The notes under the pieces: model-generated | Told to the model about the DNA's origin: nothing | Seen by the model: only the letters and a program-made list of their open reading frames with translations | Databases searched by the model: none | Assembly (NCBI GenBank): GCA_016703125.1 | Contig: JADJCR010000001.1 | Location: forward strand, 186,001-250,000 | Direction of reading: 5' to 3' | DNA: 64,000 nt | Source of the DNA: Micrococcales bacterium | GTDB lineage: Bacteria > Actinomycetota > Actinomycetes > S36-B12 > UBA10799 | Program-made: the position numbers and the translations under genes | Part shown: one piece after another, positions 1-8,502 of the stretch | Position numbering within the stretch: position 1 is the stretch's first letter | How the letters are laid out: each line of letters starts with the position of its first letter

Positions 1-1275
1 ACCCTGGTCGGGATCCTGGCGCTGGTGGTCGCGCTGGCGGTGTCGATCGGGCTGCACGAACTCGGGCACATGATCCCCGCGAAGAAGTTCGGCGTGAAGG
101 TCACCCAGTACATGATCGGCTTCGGTCCTACCCTCTGGTCGCGGCGCAAGGGTGACACCGAGTACGGCGTGAAGGGTGTCCCGCTGGGCGGTTACATCCG
201 CATGATCGGCATGTTCCCCCCCGGACCCGACGGCCAGGTCAAGGCCGGCAGCACGGGCCGGTTGGGGACCTTGATCGAGCAGGCACGCGCGGAGTCGGCG
301 GCTGAGATCGTCGAACCAGGTGACGACAAGCGCACGTTCTACCGGCTGTCCGCTCCCAAGAAGCTGGTCGTGATGCTCGGCGGGCCGGTCATGAACCTGC
401 TGCTGGCGATCGTGCTGTTCACCATCGTCTTCGCCGGGTTCGGGACGCCGACGCCGACCACCACCGTGTCCACAGTCACCGCCTGCGTCCCCACCGCCAC
501 CGATCCGCAGGGCGAGTGCACGGCAGGCTCCGGCCAGCCGACGGGCGCGGCCGAGGCCGGGCTGCAGGCCGGGGACCGGATCGTGGCCTGGGACGGCGTT
601 CCGGTCGCCGAGTGGCCGCAACTGAGCGAGGCGATCCGCTCATCTCAGACCGGCGGCCACGAGGTCACCGTCGTGCGCGATGGCCGCGAACTGACGGTCG
701 AGGTCCCGTTGACAACTGTGGACGGCACTCTGCTGGGTGACTCGGCCCAGCCGCGGGGGTTCCTCGGCGTCTCGCCGGTGATCGAACTGCAGCCGTTGCC
801 CCTCACGGCAGTGCCCGGTCAGATGTGGGACATCTCCGTGCGTTCCGCGCAGGCGCTCGCCTCGTTCCCGGCGAAGATGGTCGGCCTGACAGAGGCCGCG
901 TTCACCGACCAGGCGCGCGATCCGGAGGGGCCGGTGGGAGTTGTCGGCGTTTCGCGGATCAGCGGTGAGGTGGCCTCGGCGGATGCCCCGCCGAGCTGGC
1001 GCATCGCCCAGTTCCTGGCGATCGTCGCCTCGCTGAACCTGTTCCTGTTCCTGTTCAACCTGCTGCCGATCCTGCCCCTGGACGGTGGTCACGTCGCCGG
1101 GGCACTGTTCGAGGGCGCGCGCCGGCAGGTGGCCCGCTGGCGGCACCGGCCCGACCCCGGGCCGGTGGACGTCGCCCGGATGCTGCCGGTGGCGTACACG
1201 GTGGCGGTGATCCTGATCGCGATGAGCGTGATCATCCTCTGGGCGGACATCGTCAAACCCATCCGCCTGGGGTAG
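1..1275 (+). CDS. rseP: RseP-type site-2 (M50) zinc metalloprotease, 5' end outside window
   Basis: This is an intramembrane zinc protease that cleaves membrane-anchored anti-sigma factors and similar substrates within the bilayer. The frame is open from base 1, so the true start lies upstream. The zinc motif HELGH is at bases 55-69, inside the first hydrophobic segment. A second hydrophobic segment follows near base 390, then a PDZ domain (about bases 540-720). The C-terminal membrane segment carries the conserved NLLPILPLDGGH block, whose Asp (bases 1081-1083) should be the third zinc ligand. Two further hydrophobic stretches end the protein. In actinobacteria this gene sits between dxr and ispG, and ispG is indeed next. 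The family call is certain; the substrate is not known. Confidence 0.93.
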   Translation, partial: TLVGILALVVALAVSIGLHELGHMIPAKKFGVKVTQYMIGFGPTLWSRRKGDTEYGVKGVPLGGYIRMIGMFPPGPDGQVKAGSTGRLGTLIEQARAESAAEIVEPGDDKRTFYRLSAPKKLVVMLGGPVMNLLLAIVLFTIVFAGFGTPTPTTTVSTVTACVPTATDPQGECTAGSGQPTGAAEAGLQAGDRIVAWDGVPVAEWPQLSEAIRSSQTGGHEVTVVRDGRELTVEVPLTTVDGTLLGDSAQPRGFLGVSPVIELQPLPLTAVPGQMWDISVRSAQALASFPAKMVGLTEAAFTDQARDPEGPVGVVGVSRISGEVASADAPPSWRIAQFLAIVASLNLFLFLFNLLPILPLDGGHVAGALFEGARRQVARWRHRPDPGPVDVARMLPVAYTVAVILIAMSVIILWADIVKPIRLG

Positions 1276-1296
1276 CAGACGCGTTGGATGGGACTC

Positions 1297-1344
1297 GTGC
1301 AGTTGGTTGACGTTCAGCCGGCGACGGGCGTCAACCAACTGCAC
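1297..1344. repeat. Perfect 16-bp inverted repeat between rseP and ispG, with extra copies of one arm
   Basis: GTGCAGTTGGTTGACG (1297-1312) is matched by its exact reverse complement at 1329-1344 across a 16-base loop. The core TCAACCAAC recurs at about 1356, and CATCAACCAACTGCAC recurs at about 1428-1442, just before ispG. Between them is a G/C-only palindromic stretch (about 1384-1415). The hairpin lies 21 bases after the rseP stop, where a terminator would be expected, but it has no T-run. The extra arm copies suggest a small repeat element rather than a simple terminator. Confidence 0.7.
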
Positions 1345-1487
1345 GGCACCCGGGCGTCAACCAACGCCGGCATCACCAGCCGGCGGGGGGCGCCCCCCAC
1401 CCCCGGGGGGCGCCCGGCGGGACCAGCATCAACCAACTGCACGTCCATGTGAGTCGCGCTGCGCCGGGCATGGGGGATACTTGGACC

Positions 1488-2641
1488 ATGACCGTTTCGT
1501 TGGGAATGCCCGCCGGGCCGCCGCCCGTGCTGGCACCTCGCAGACCCACCCGCAAGATCACTCTGCGGCACCCGCACCACCCCGTCGAGGTCGGTGGCGA
1601 CGCCCCGGTCAGTGTGCAGTCGATGACCACCACGGTGACCGCCGACATCAACGCCACCCTGCAGCAGATCGCGGAACTGACCGCATCCGGTTGCCAGGTG
1701 GTACGCGTGGCCGTGCCGAGTCAGGACGACGCCGAGGCGTTACCGGTGATCGCCAAGAAGGCCGACATCCCGGTCATCGCCGACATCCACTTCCAGCCCA
1801 AGTACGTGTTCGCTGCGATCGACGCCGGATGTGCTGGTGTCCGGGTCAACCCCGGGAACATCAAGGCCTTCGACGACCGCGTGGGTGAGATCGCCCGGGC
1901 TGCCGGGGAGCCGGGGTGCCGATCCGTATCGGCGTGAACGCGGGTTCGCTGGACAAACGGCTGCTCGAGAAGCACGGCAAGGCCACCCCAGAGGCGCTGG
2001 TCGAGAGTGCCCTGTGGGAGGCCTCGTTGTTCGAGGAGCACGATTTCCGCGACATCAAGATCTCGGTCAAGCACCACGATCCGGTCGTCATGGTGCAGGC
2101 CTACCGGCAGCTTTCCGCCGCCTGCGAGTACCCGCTGCATCTCGGGGTCACGGAGGCCGGTCCGGCGTTCCAGGGGACTGTGAAGTCGGCGGTTGCCTTC
2201 GGCGCACTCCTGAGCGAAGGCATCGGCGACACCATCCGCGTCTCGCTGTCCGCCCCGCCGGTCGAGGAGGTCAAGGTCGGCCTGCAGATCCTGGAATCGT
2301 TGAACCTGCGGCAGCGCGGCCTGGAGATCGTGTCCTGTCCGAGTTGCGGGCGGGCGCAAGTCGATGTGTACACCCTCGCCGAGCAGGTGACCGCCGGCCT
2401 GCAGGGCCTCGAGGTGCCGCTGCGCGTCGCAGTGATGGGGTGCGTCGTCAACGGCCCCGGCGAGGCGCGCGAGGCCGACCTAGGGGTTGCCAGCGGCAAT
2501 GGCAAGGGCCAGATCTTCGTCAAGGGCGAGGTCATCAAGACCGTTCCGGAAGCGGCCATCGTGGAGACCCTGATCGAGGAGGCCATGCGACTGGCCGAGT
2601 CCATGGAGGGCACCGGCGACCCGAGCATCTCAGTCGGGTGA
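1488..2641 (+). CDS. ispG: 4-hydroxy-3-methylbut-2-enyl diphosphate synthase (IspG/GcpE), interrupted by a one-base deletion
   Basis: IspG reduces methylerythritol cyclodiphosphate to HMBPP in the MEP isoprenoid pathway, using a 4Fe-4S cluster. The product matches actinobacterial IspG from the ATG at 1488 (MTVSLGMPAG...), through VQSMTTT and VRVNPGN, to about base 1908. There the frame shifts by one, and the rest (VPIRIGVNAGSL onward) continues in another frame to 2641. One G or C is missing beside the G-run at 1905-1916; restoring it joins the two halves without loss. The cluster ligands SCPSC and GCVVNGPGEA are intact in the second half. The gene is essential in actinobacteria that use only this pathway, so I read the shift as a sequence error. 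A start at 1449 is possible but adds 13 atypical residues. Confidence 0.9.
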
Positions 2642-3471
2642 CCGGCACGGTCCGTCTGCTCGCGGGAGCGGACGCTCCCCAATTGCGGCAGTTGCTGCGC
2701 GGCGATCCGGTGTCCTACGCGATGGTCGCCGAGCGCACTGCCGTGACGGGCGTGGGTGCGGTGCTCGGTGCGGAGGTGTGGGGCTGGTATCCCGGCAGCG
2801 AACTGACGGCGGCGTTGTTCCTCGGCGCCAACGTCGTGCCGATCAACGCCGACGCCGAGGCCGTGGCCGCGTTCGCCCGCCGTGCCCGGATGACCCCGCG
2901 CAGGTGCTCATCCATCGTCGGGCCGGCCGCGGCCGTCCTCGCGTTCTATGACGCGGTGGGTGATTCCTGGGGCCGGGCCCGGGACGTGCGTGCCCACCAG
3001 CCGATGCTGGCCATCGATGGCGATCCGTTGGTGTCCGCCGATCCGCGACTCCGGGCAGCCGTGCTGGAAGATCTGGACCTGCTGTTCCCGGCATGCGTGG
3101 CCATGTTCACCGAGGAACTGGGGATCAGCCCACTCGGCGTCGATGGTGGTGCGGCCTACCGCCGACGAATCGCCACTTTGATCCGGCAGGGCCGCGCGCT
3201 CCTCGTGGTGGAAGACGCAGAGGTCCTCTTCAAGGCCGAGGTGGGCGTGGTCGCTGATGATGTCGCGCAGATCCAGGGGGTCTGGGTGGATCCCGACCAC
3301 CGGGGCCGCCACATCTCCGAGCCGTGCGTGGCCGCTGTCGTCAACCACGCCCGCAGGAACTTCGCGCCCACGGTCAGCCTGTACGTGAACGACTTCAACC
3401 AGCCGGCGCTGGCGTCCTACCGGCGAGTGGGGTTCCAGGAGGTGGGGGAGTTCGCCACGGTCCTGTACTGA
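2638..3471 (+). CDS. GNAT family N-acetyltransferase with N-terminal DUF4081-like domain
   Basis: This is a 277-residue protein starting at a GTG that overlaps the ispG stop (GTGA), so it is co-translated with ispG. The C-terminal half is a GNAT fold: a beta-strand region (LLVVEDAEVLFKAEVG) precedes the acetyl-CoA loop VWVDPDHRGRHIS, and SLYVNDFNQPALASYRRVGF is the usual GNAT end. The N-terminal half matches the DUF4081 arrangement that actinobacteria carry beside ispG. The substrate is unknown; conserved placement next to ispG does not by itself show a role in isoprenoid synthesis. Confidence 0.85.
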   Translation: MTGTVRLLAGADAPQLRQLLRGDPVSYAMVAERTAVTGVGAVLGAEVWGWYPGSELTAALFLGANVVPINADAEAVAAFARRARMTPRRCSSIVGPAAAVLAFYDAVGDSWGRARDVRAHQPMLAIDGDPLVSADPRLRAAVLEDLDLLFPACVAMFTEELGISPLGVDGGAAYRRRIATLIRQGRALLVVEDAEVLFKAEVGVVADDVAQIQGVWVDPDHRGRHISEPCVAAVVNHARRNFAPTVSLYVNDFNQPALASYRRVGFQEVGEFATVLY

Positions 3472-3477
3472 CTCCTG

Positions 3478-6105
3478 TCAGCTCGGCGCCAGGCCCGCCG
3501 TCTGCATCGCCGCCACGATCTGGTCGCCAACGGGATCACCGACCTTGACGAAGGCCGCCGGTGTCCCCAGGGGTGCGTCCACGGTGGAGGTGGTGTCGCC
3601 GCCGAACACCTCCCCGGTGAGGATGTGCCGCCACTGACCAGGTGGGAACGTCACCTCGACCGTGGTCGCGTTCTCCTTGAGTACCGGTGCCATCAGCAGG
3701 TGGTCACCGAGGAAGAACTGCAGGTCCTCACCCGCCGCCTTCGTTCCCGGGTACACCAGCCACCCGTGGCGCATCGCGGGCACGCCGTCGCGCACCGCCT
3801 CCTCGATCACACCGGCCCGGTACTCGTGCAGAGCCGCGTAGATCTGCGATGCGCGCGCGAACTGCGCCCGGGTCTCAGGGCTGTCGTAGACCTGCTGGTT
3901 CATGCTCGGCCGATTCGTCTCGTGCGTGCGCATCACGACCCCGAACGCCTGCATCTCGGCCCAGCGGGCGTTCAGGTCCGGCGGGCGGATGAAGTTCGTC
4001 ACCGCCGCGTTGACGCTGGTGTATCCGCCGATGTCGCTATGCCACAGGGGTGCCCCGGAAACCCCGCCGGCGAGCATGCCCTCGACGGCGTTGGCCATCC
4101 CGTCCTCGATGGCGTAATTGACCATCTGGTCTCCGGCCCACATGAGCGGCACCGAGTCCGGTGTCCCCAAGTAGCTGGAGCGGAAGAACGCCACGCAGTC
4201 CGGCACGCCTCCGCGGCGGCAGCCCGACTGCACGGTGTCGGCCCACAGTTGCGGCCAGCGGTTGTGCTGCTTGGCCGCGGATCCCTTGAACAGCACCGCG
4301 TCACTAGGGGTGTACTCACCGAAGTCGGCCATGAATCCTGTCGCCCCCACCGCGAGCACCTGATCGGCGATGACGCCGGCGAACCAGTCGCGGGCTGCCG
4401 GGTTGGTGAGGTCCACCAGCGCAGTCGGGAAACCGATCGTCTGCACCACGTAGGTGTCACCCACCTGGTTCTTCACCAGGTAGTCCTTCTGCTCAGCCTC
4501 CTTGTACAGGTTGCGGATGGGCACGCCGTCGACGGCGTTCTGGTCGATCACGAACGGGTTCACGTAGGTGAGCACCTGGATGCCCTGCGACCGGAAGTCG
4601 GCGACCATCTGGTCCCAGTTCGGGTAGAGCACGGAGTTCAACTGCCACGTCCACCACAGTTGCTGGCCGAAGCCGGTCACCCGCCTGCCGACCCAGTCCT
4701 GCAGCCATACCGCGGAGATCTTCGTGCCAGCGGCCTGCATGTCCGCGACGATCTGCCGGACCCGGTCGGTGCCGCCCTGCAGGCCGAGTACGGCGCCCTG
4801 CTGGACGAAATCGGCCAGTGGCGGCCGCGTCGACCCGGCTGCGCGTGCCCGCAGGAGGTCCTGCGGGGTGTCCCGGGCGACGACGTGCGCGGTCATGGTC
4901 GTGGCGAACGACTCCAGGGAGACCTGCTTGGCACGCGTCATGTCCGCGATGGCCAGAGCGCCGCTGGCGCGCTTGTCGGCGAGTTCGAAGGACCGGTTCT
5001 GGGCCGTGACGTAGGTCGGCCAGGCGCCGTAGGTGGTCTTGAGGGTGCCCGCGCCCCATGTGGCCTGGTCGACGGCGCCGGCGGCCGGCATCTGCCCCCG
5101 CGTCACCCCCTGCTCCTGTACCAGGATCGGCAGCACCTGACCCGAGAGGTCGAACGGCTGGTACTGATTGCCGAATCCGTGCACAGCGGCCCCAGAAGTG
5201 CGCCCGGAGGTGATCTGGACGCTGTTGGGCGTGACATCGGACTTGTTGGTGTTGAACGTCACTGACATCTGCAGGACGGCGACGTCGGAGGTGTGGGGGA
5301 CCGCTTGCAGTTCCAGCGTGTAATACGCCTTCTTGCCATCGCCGCGCACCATCCCTTTGATGCGGACCCCCTGGCTGGTGGTGCTCACCGCGTTGATCGT
5401 CTGGTCGCGCAGCCGCGCGCTGCGCGCGACCTGGGGCCAGAAGGCGCCCGCGGTCGAGCGCTGGAACCACCGCAGCGTGCTGCGACTGGCGGCCACGAAA
5501 GCTTTGCCCGGCGCGCTGGCCCACGTCACCCGTCCCTGGCCGTCGGTGACGGTGACCTTCGGCTTGCCAGCTCTCGAGACCTCGACGGTGAACTCACCGG
5601 TGCGCGCGGATCCGGCGGCCTTGTTGTCCACCGACAACGACCACGGGGCCATCGGGTCGAGCTTGTTCTTGGGCGGGTCACCGAACGCCGGATATGTGGA
5701 CCTCACCTTCCTGGTGGGGCTGGTCGCCGCGGGGCTGTTCTTCGTCGGCGCGACCTGGGCGCGCACGGTGTAGTCACCGTCCTTGTAGGTGGTGAAGGAG
5801 GTGGTCAGCCGTCCGGACTTCGAGGTCTTTCCCTTGGTGACGGTCTCCCAGGTGTTCGTCTTCGACCGGATCTGGATGGAGACCTTCCGCTTGACTGCCG
5901 GGCTGACGCGGACCGTCGCCGGGATCGGCTTGGCGACGGTGGTCTTCTTCACCCCCACGGTGAGCGTCACGGAGGCCTTCTGCTTCGCTGCCGCCCCGAC
6001 CGTCAGGTAGACGTGCACGGGGGTCGCGGCGGGTGCAGGTGCTGCGCTGGTGGGCAGGCCGACAGCAACGGCGGCCATCAGGATCGGGGCGATGTGTCGG
6101 GCCAC
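3478..6105 (-). CDS. Secreted GH31 alpha-glycosidase, sulfoquinovosidase (YihQ)-like
   Basis: This is an 875-residue retaining glycoside hydrolase of family 31. The GTG at 6105 is chosen as start because an AAAGG site lies 8 bases upstream and a signal peptide follows (ARHIAPILMAAVAVG, Ala-rich cleavage region); the frame stays open further upstream but codes for nothing recognisable. Residues 35-140 are a Lys/Thr-rich beta domain, then comes the GH31 N-terminal beta-sandwich and barrel. The nucleophile Asp594 lies in MADFGEY and the acid/base Asp659 in WAGDQ, followed by HSDIGGY and MRTHE. These blocks resemble E. coli YihQ more than alpha-glucosidases. However, where YihQ has the sulfonate-binding Arg-x-x-Trp after the QDW block, this protein reads FGQQLWW, so the Arg appears to be Gln. 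The substrate is therefore uncertain, and no other sulfoquinovose gene is nearby. Confidence 0.82.
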   Translation of the reverse strand: MARHIAPILMAAVAVGLPTSAAPAPAATPVHVYLTVGAAAKQKASVTLTVGVKKTTVAKPIPATVRVSPAVKRKVSIQIRSKTNTWETVTKGKTSKSGRLTTSFTTYKDGDYTVRAQVAPTKNSPAATSPTRKVRSTYPAFGDPPKNKLDPMAPWSLSVDNKAAGSARTGEFTVEVSRAGKPKVTVTDGQGRVTWASAPGKAFVAASRSTLRWFQRSTAGAFWPQVARSARLRDQTINAVSTTSQGVRIKGMVRGDGKKAYYTLELQAVPHTSDVAVLQMSVTFNTNKSDVTPNSVQITSGRTSGAAVHGFGNQYQPFDLSGQVLPILVQEQGVTRGQMPAAGAVDQATWGAGTLKTTYGAWPTYVTAQNRSFELADKRASGALAIADMTRAKQVSLESFATTMTAHVVARDTPQDLLRARAAGSTRPPLADFVQQGAVLGLQGGTDRVRQIVADMQAAGTKISAVWLQDWVGRRVTGFGQQLWWTWQLNSVLYPNWDQMVADFRSQGIQVLTYVNPFVIDQNAVDGVPIRNLYKEAEQKDYLVKNQVGDTYVVQTIGFPTALVDLTNPAARDWFAGVIADQVLAVGATGFMADFGEYTPSDAVLFKGSAAKQHNRWPQLWADTVQSGCRRGGVPDCVAFFRSSYLGTPDSVPLMWAGDQMVNYAIEDGMANAVEGMLAGGVSGAPLWHSDIGGYTSVNAAVTNFIRPPDLNARWAEMQAFGVVMRTHETNRPSMNQQVYDSPETRAQFARASQIYAALHEYRAGVIEEAVRDGVPAMRHGWLVYPGTKAAGEDLQFFLGDHLLMAPVLKENATTVEVTFPPGQWRHILTGEVFGGDTTSTVDAPLGTPAAFVKVGDPVGDQIVAAMQTAGLAPS

Positions 6106-6185
6106 GGGATTGCCTTTCGTGGTGGGTATGCCGCCCACGGTAGCTTCTGGGGCTGTCGGGTGGCCCGGGGACGACTGGTTCGGCG

Positions 6186-6640
6186 AAGGCGTTGGTGATG
6201 CGGACATCGGGGACCGATCCGCACGGCTTGGATCGCTCCCGGGTGTCCGTCTCCGGGGGTGGGCCCTGCGGGGTGCACCGGGGAGTGATCCGGTCATCGG
6301 GGAGCGATCCGACCCGTCCTTTTCTCTCCCGCCTGTTTGGAACTCTCCCGCGTTGGGCAGTGGGGGGCGCTCCGCGCGCGTGTGCTCAAGGCGGGAGCGA
6401 TACGGACCGCTTGGATCGCTCCCGGGTGTCCGTCATCGGGGGTGGGCCCTGCGGGGTGCCGGGGGTGATCCGGTCATCGGGGAGCGATCCGACCCGTCCT
6501 TTCGCTCTGTTGCCTTGGGCGTGGGGCGCTCCCGCCTGTTCGGATCTCTCCCGCGTTGGGCAGTGGGGGGCGCTCCGCGCGCGTGTGCTCAAGGCGGGAC
6601 CGATCCGGACATCGGATCTCTCCCGGGCGTCCGCCTGTCC
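6186..6640. repeat. Tandem palindromic repeat filling the gap between the GH31 gene and proS
   Basis: Two imperfect copies of a ~180-200 bp unit fill this gap between divergent genes. The marker GATCCGACCCGTCCTTT occurs at 6305 and 6485 (period 180), and CGTTGGGCAGTGGGGGGCGC at 6351 and 6554 (period 203, from a ~23-base insertion). Each unit holds hairpins of the form GGGAG...CTCCC; the best is GGGAGCGAT (6393-6401) against ATCGCTCCC (6415-6423). It lies upstream of both flanking genes, so it is not a terminator. Any promoter for either gene must be within or beside it; I see no clear -35/-10 pair. Confidence 0.75.
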
Positions 6641-6696
6641 CCCGGGTGCGGTGAGGGGCGGCGGTGTCGTCACCGGGCTGGACATAGGCTTGCCTC

Positions 6697-8445
6697 GTGC
6701 TGAGAATGTCCACCCTCTTCCTGCGCACGTTGCGCGAGGATCCGGCTGACGCCGAGGTCCCCAGTCACAAGCTGCTGGTGCGCGCGGGCATGGTGCGCCG
6801 CGTTGCTCCCGGCGTGTTCACGTGGCTGCCACTGGGGTACCTCGTGTACCGCAACGTCGAGCGTGTGGTCCGCGAGGAGATGGACGCGGCGGGTTTCCAG
6901 GAGGTGCACTTCCCGGCGCTGCTGCCGCGCGAGCCCTACGAGGTCACGGGTCGGTGGACCGAGTACGGCGAGACGCTCATGCGACTTCAGGACCGCAAAG
7001 GTGCCGACTACCTTCTCGGTCCAACGCATGAGGAGATGTTCACGCTGCTGGTCAAGGGGGAGTACTCCTCGTACAAGGACCTGCCGCTGGTGATCTACCA
7101 GATCCAGTCGAAGTACCGCGATGAGGCACGACCCCGGGCCGGCATCCTGCGCGGCCGCGAGTTCGTGATGAAGGACTCCTACTCCTTCGACATCGACGAC
7201 GAGGGACTGCAGCGCTCGTACGACCGTCATCGCGCGGCATACATCCGCACCTTCGACCGGCTGGGACTTGACTACGTCATCGTCTCGGCCATGTCCGGTG
7301 CCATGGGCGGGTCTGCCAGCGAGGAGTTCCTCGCCCCGTGTGACAGCGGCGAGGACACGTTCGTCAGTACCGACGCCGGGTACGCCGCGAATGTCGAGGC
7401 GGTCGTGACCATCCCGCCGCCGGCCACCCCTGTGGAGGATCAGTCCCCGGCCCACGTCGAGGACACCCCCGACACCCCGACCATCGACACGCTCGTGGAT
7501 CTGGCCAACGCCCGGTTCCCGCGCAGCGACCGGCCGTGGACGGCCGCTGACACGCTGAAGAACGTGGTGCTGCACCTGAAGTACCCGGATGGCAGCAGTT
7601 CTCCGCTGGTCATCGGGCTGCCGGGAGACCGCGAGGTGGACATGAAGCGCCTCGAGGCCCAGATCGCACCGGCGGTGCCGGCGCCCTTCGAGGAGGCCGA
7701 CTTCGCGAAGTACCCGCAGTTGGTCAAGGGGTACATCGGTCCGCAAGCCCTCGGCGAGCAGCGCGGCATCCCCTTCCTCGTCGACCCGCGGGTGGTGACG
7801 GGGTCTGCGTGGATCACTGGTGCCAACCAACCGGGGCGGCACGTGTTCGACTTGGTGTGCGGTCGGGACTTCACCCCCGACGGGACCATCGAGGCCGCCG
7901 AGGTGCGCGACGGGGATCCGGCACCGGACGGCTCAGGTCCGCTGCACACCGAGCGCGGCATCGAGATCGGGCACATCTTCCAGCTCGGTCGCAAATACGC
8001 CGAAGCGCTGGATCTGACCGTGCTCGACGAGAACGGCAAGTCGCGGGTGGTGACGATGGGCTCCTACGGGATCGGGGTGTCCCGTGCGGTGGCTGCCATT
8101 GCCGAGCAGCACCACGATGACAAGGGCCTGATCTGGCCCCGGGAGATCGCGCCGGCGGATGTGCACATCGTGGCCACCGGAAAAGACCCGCAGGTGTTCC
8201 AGAAGGCCGAGGAACTCGCAGAAGCGCTCGAGGACGCTGGTGTTCGTGTGCTCTACGACGATCGGAAGGCCTCACCTGGTGTGAAGTTCAACGACTCGGA
8301 ACTGCTGGGAGTACCCACCATCGTGGTTGTGGGCAAGCGGTTGGTCGACGGCGTGATCGAGATCAAGGACCGCACCACCGGTGAGCGCCAGGAGGTCCCA
8401 CTGACGGAGGCTCTCGGGGCCCTGCTGGGGATCTGCCGATCGTGA
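6697..8445 (+). CDS. proS: Prolyl-tRNA synthetase, bacterial type with editing domain
   Basis: A class II synthetase that charges tRNA-Pro. The 582 residues start at GTG 6697 (MLRMSTLFLRTLRED), as in other actinobacterial ProRS; the ATG three codons later is the alternative. Class II motif 1 is around residues 45-75, and motif 2 includes the ATP-contacting YRDEARPRAGILRGREFVMKD. The insertion editing (INS/YbaK-like) domain spans about residues 220-390 and hydrolyses mischarged Ala-tRNA-Pro in this family. Motif 3 (MGSYGIGVSR) and an anticodon-binding domain complete the protein. The length is normal for the bacterial type. Confidence 0.97.
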   Translation: MLRMSTLFLRTLREDPADAEVPSHKLLVRAGMVRRVAPGVFTWLPLGYLVYRNVERVVREEMDAAGFQEVHFPALLPREPYEVTGRWTEYGETLMRLQDRKGADYLLGPTHEEMFTLLVKGEYSSYKDLPLVIYQIQSKYRDEARPRAGILRGREFVMKDSYSFDIDDEGLQRSYDRHRAAYIRTFDRLGLDYVIVSAMSGAMGGSASEEFLAPCDSGEDTFVSTDAGYAANVEAVVTIPPPATPVEDQSPAHVEDTPDTPTIDTLVDLANARFPRSDRPWTAADTLKNVVLHLKYPDGSSSPLVIGLPGDREVDMKRLEAQIAPAVPAPFEEADFAKYPQLVKGYIGPQALGEQRGIPFLVDPRVVTGSAWITGANQPGRHVFDLVCGRDFTPDGTIEAAEVRDGDPAPDGSGPLHTERGIEIGHIFQLGRKYAEALDLTVLDENGKSRVVTMGSYGIGVSRAVAAIAEQHHDDKGLIWPREIAPADVHIVATGKDPQVFQKAEELAEALEDAGVRVLYDDRKASPGVKFNDSELLGVPTIVVVGKRLVDGVIEIKDRTTGERQEVPLTEALGALLGICRS

Positions 8446-8471
8446 ACAACGGTGGGGCCACCGTCCGTTGA
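8446..8471 (+). terminator. Hairpin after proS
   Basis: ACGGTG (8449-8454) pairs with CACCGT (8459-8464) across a GGGC loop. An outer CAAC...GTTG pairing extends it with a two-base bulge. It starts within a few bases of the proS stop and lies between convergent genes, so it may serve both. There is no T-run, which is common for actinobacterial hairpin terminators. Confidence 0.45.
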
Positions 8472-8502
8472 GAGGTCGCCCAGACGGGTCACGCCCGACG
8501 GT

